In this document: positions 63,600-64,000 of the stretch, one piece after another | Layout: each line of letters opens with the position of its first letter | Position numbering within the stretch: the first letter of the stretch is position 1 | Source of the DNA: Sandaracinus amylolyticus | Lineage (GTDB): Bacteria > Myxococcota_A > Polyangia > Polyangiales > Sandaracinaceae | NCBI RefSeq assembly: GCF_000737325.1 | Contig: NZ_CP011125.1 | Location: 2,542,001-2,606,000, forward strand | Length of the DNA stretch: 64,000 nucleotides | Direction of reading: 5' to 3' | The notes under the pieces: model-generated | Told to the model about the DNA's origin: nothing | Database searches by the model: none | Seen by the model: only the letters and a program-made list of their open reading frames with translations | Position numbers and translations under genes: made by a program

Positions 63600-64000
63600 G
63601 TGGCCACGAGCACCGATGCTCCTCGCCCCTCGACGCTGTCGCCCGCGCGCTCGAACACGCTCCGCGCGATCGCGGTCGCGCTGACGATCGCGAGCGCGAT
63701 CGTGCTCTCGCCGTACGTGCCCTGGCTCGTGCTCGCGGGGTGGACCGCCGCGCTCGCGACGCCGTGGGTCGATCGTCTCGCGCCGCGCCGCGATCGCCGT
63801 CGCACCGCGGCGGCGATGGTCACGCTCGCGATCCTCGTGATCGCCGCGGGCCCCGCGATCGCGACCGGCGCGGCGATGTGGGCGGACGCGCGCGAGCTGC
63901 TCCGCGAGGCACGCGCGACCGGCACCGGACGCGCCGCGCTCGAGCTCGTGATCTCCGAGCAGCAGGCGCCGCACGATCCGCTACGTCTCGTGTCGAGCCC
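63600..64000 (+). CDS. membrane protein, AI-2E transporter-like N terminus (3' end outside window)
   Basis: 134 codons seen from a GTG at 63600, cut by the edge. Two hydrophobic helices (AIAVALTIASAIVLSPYVPW and VLAGWTAALATPW) are followed by a basic loop (LAPRRDRRRTAAA), a third helix, and a soluble stretch. The spacing fits the start of AI-2E/PurR-regulated permease-like (DUF20) proteins, but so little is visible that the family is tentative. Codon bias is clearly coding on this strand. It is divergent from the DECR2-like gene with about 130 bp between starts. Confidence 0.6.
   Translation, partial: MATSTDAPRPSTLSPARSNTLRAIAVALTIASAIVLSPYVPWLVLAGWTAALATPWVDRLAPRRDRRRTAAAMVTLAILVIAAGPAIATGAAMWADARELLREARATGTGRAALELVISEQQAPHDPLRLVSS

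Overview
The window is very GC-rich bacterial chromosome, with G/C filling most third codon positions. It has no mobile genes, integrase, CRISPR array or recognisable rRNA/tRNA. Several features point to a myxobacterium, most likely of the Sandaracinus type: a Hanks-type kinase with a C-terminal membrane anchor, an FHA-sigma54 activator, many lipoproteins with beta-propeller or HEAT domains, hybrid histidine kinases, a DUF1592/DUF1552 secreted pair, and short tightly overlapping operons. This placement is inference from gene content, not a taxonomic marker.

Layout. 1-5.3 kb: a Ser/Thr kinase (cut by the window edge), a lipoprotein, an NADPH:quinone-type oxidoreductase coupled to the collapsed remains of an M48 peptidase gene, an unknown helical protein, and an array of nine 43-bp palindromic units. 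5.3-13.1 kb: FHA/AAA+ sigma54 regulator with a nitrilase-family amidase, a HEAT-repeat/beta-propeller lipoprotein operon, a DsbA-fold isomerase, a YdcF-like protein and a YceI lipoprotein. 13.2-18.1 kb: an imine-reductase-like enzyme and an SDR divergent from a LysR regulator, then a beta-propeller protein. 18.2-26.6 kb: Nudix, HMA copper chaperone, a glycosyltransferase with two type I phosphodiesterase paralogues, and a 1,090-residue scaffold protein. 26.6-31.2 kb: GST, 3-hydroxyacyl-CoA dehydrogenase, DUF1592 and DUF1552 proteins.

31.2-36.2 kb (minus): a four-gene overlapping operon of acyltransferase, inactive-looking rhodanese with a CxDxR segment, metal-ligand-poor M24 protein, and GT-C membrane glycosyltransferase. 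36.3-41.7 kb: a small secreted protein, hot-dog thioesterase, AraC regulator and two ABC half-transporters of the YbtP/YbtQ type. 41.7-51.5 kb: membrane protein, ThDP lyase, a 27-bp perfect inverted repeat, a DUF695 protein, a membrane dihaem cytochrome c, DedA, purH and purD with a repeat-filled pyrimidine tract between them. 51.5-58.8 kb: TPR and Cys-rich lipoproteins, an unknown protein, then a TetR-controlled acyl-CoA dehydrogenase/MaoC/FabG-like operon with a clear 34-bp operator-like dyad. 58.9-64 kb: two consecutive histidine kinase/receiver hybrids, a 2,4-dienoyl-CoA reductase-like SDR and the start of a membrane protein.

The most unusual signals are: the exactly periodic 43-bp hairpin array upstream of the FHA-sigma54 gene; the internally deleted M48 gene; the four-gene operon whose two middle proteins have lost canonical catalytic residues; the long perfect inverted repeat at 44.0-44.2 kb; and the TetR dyad.
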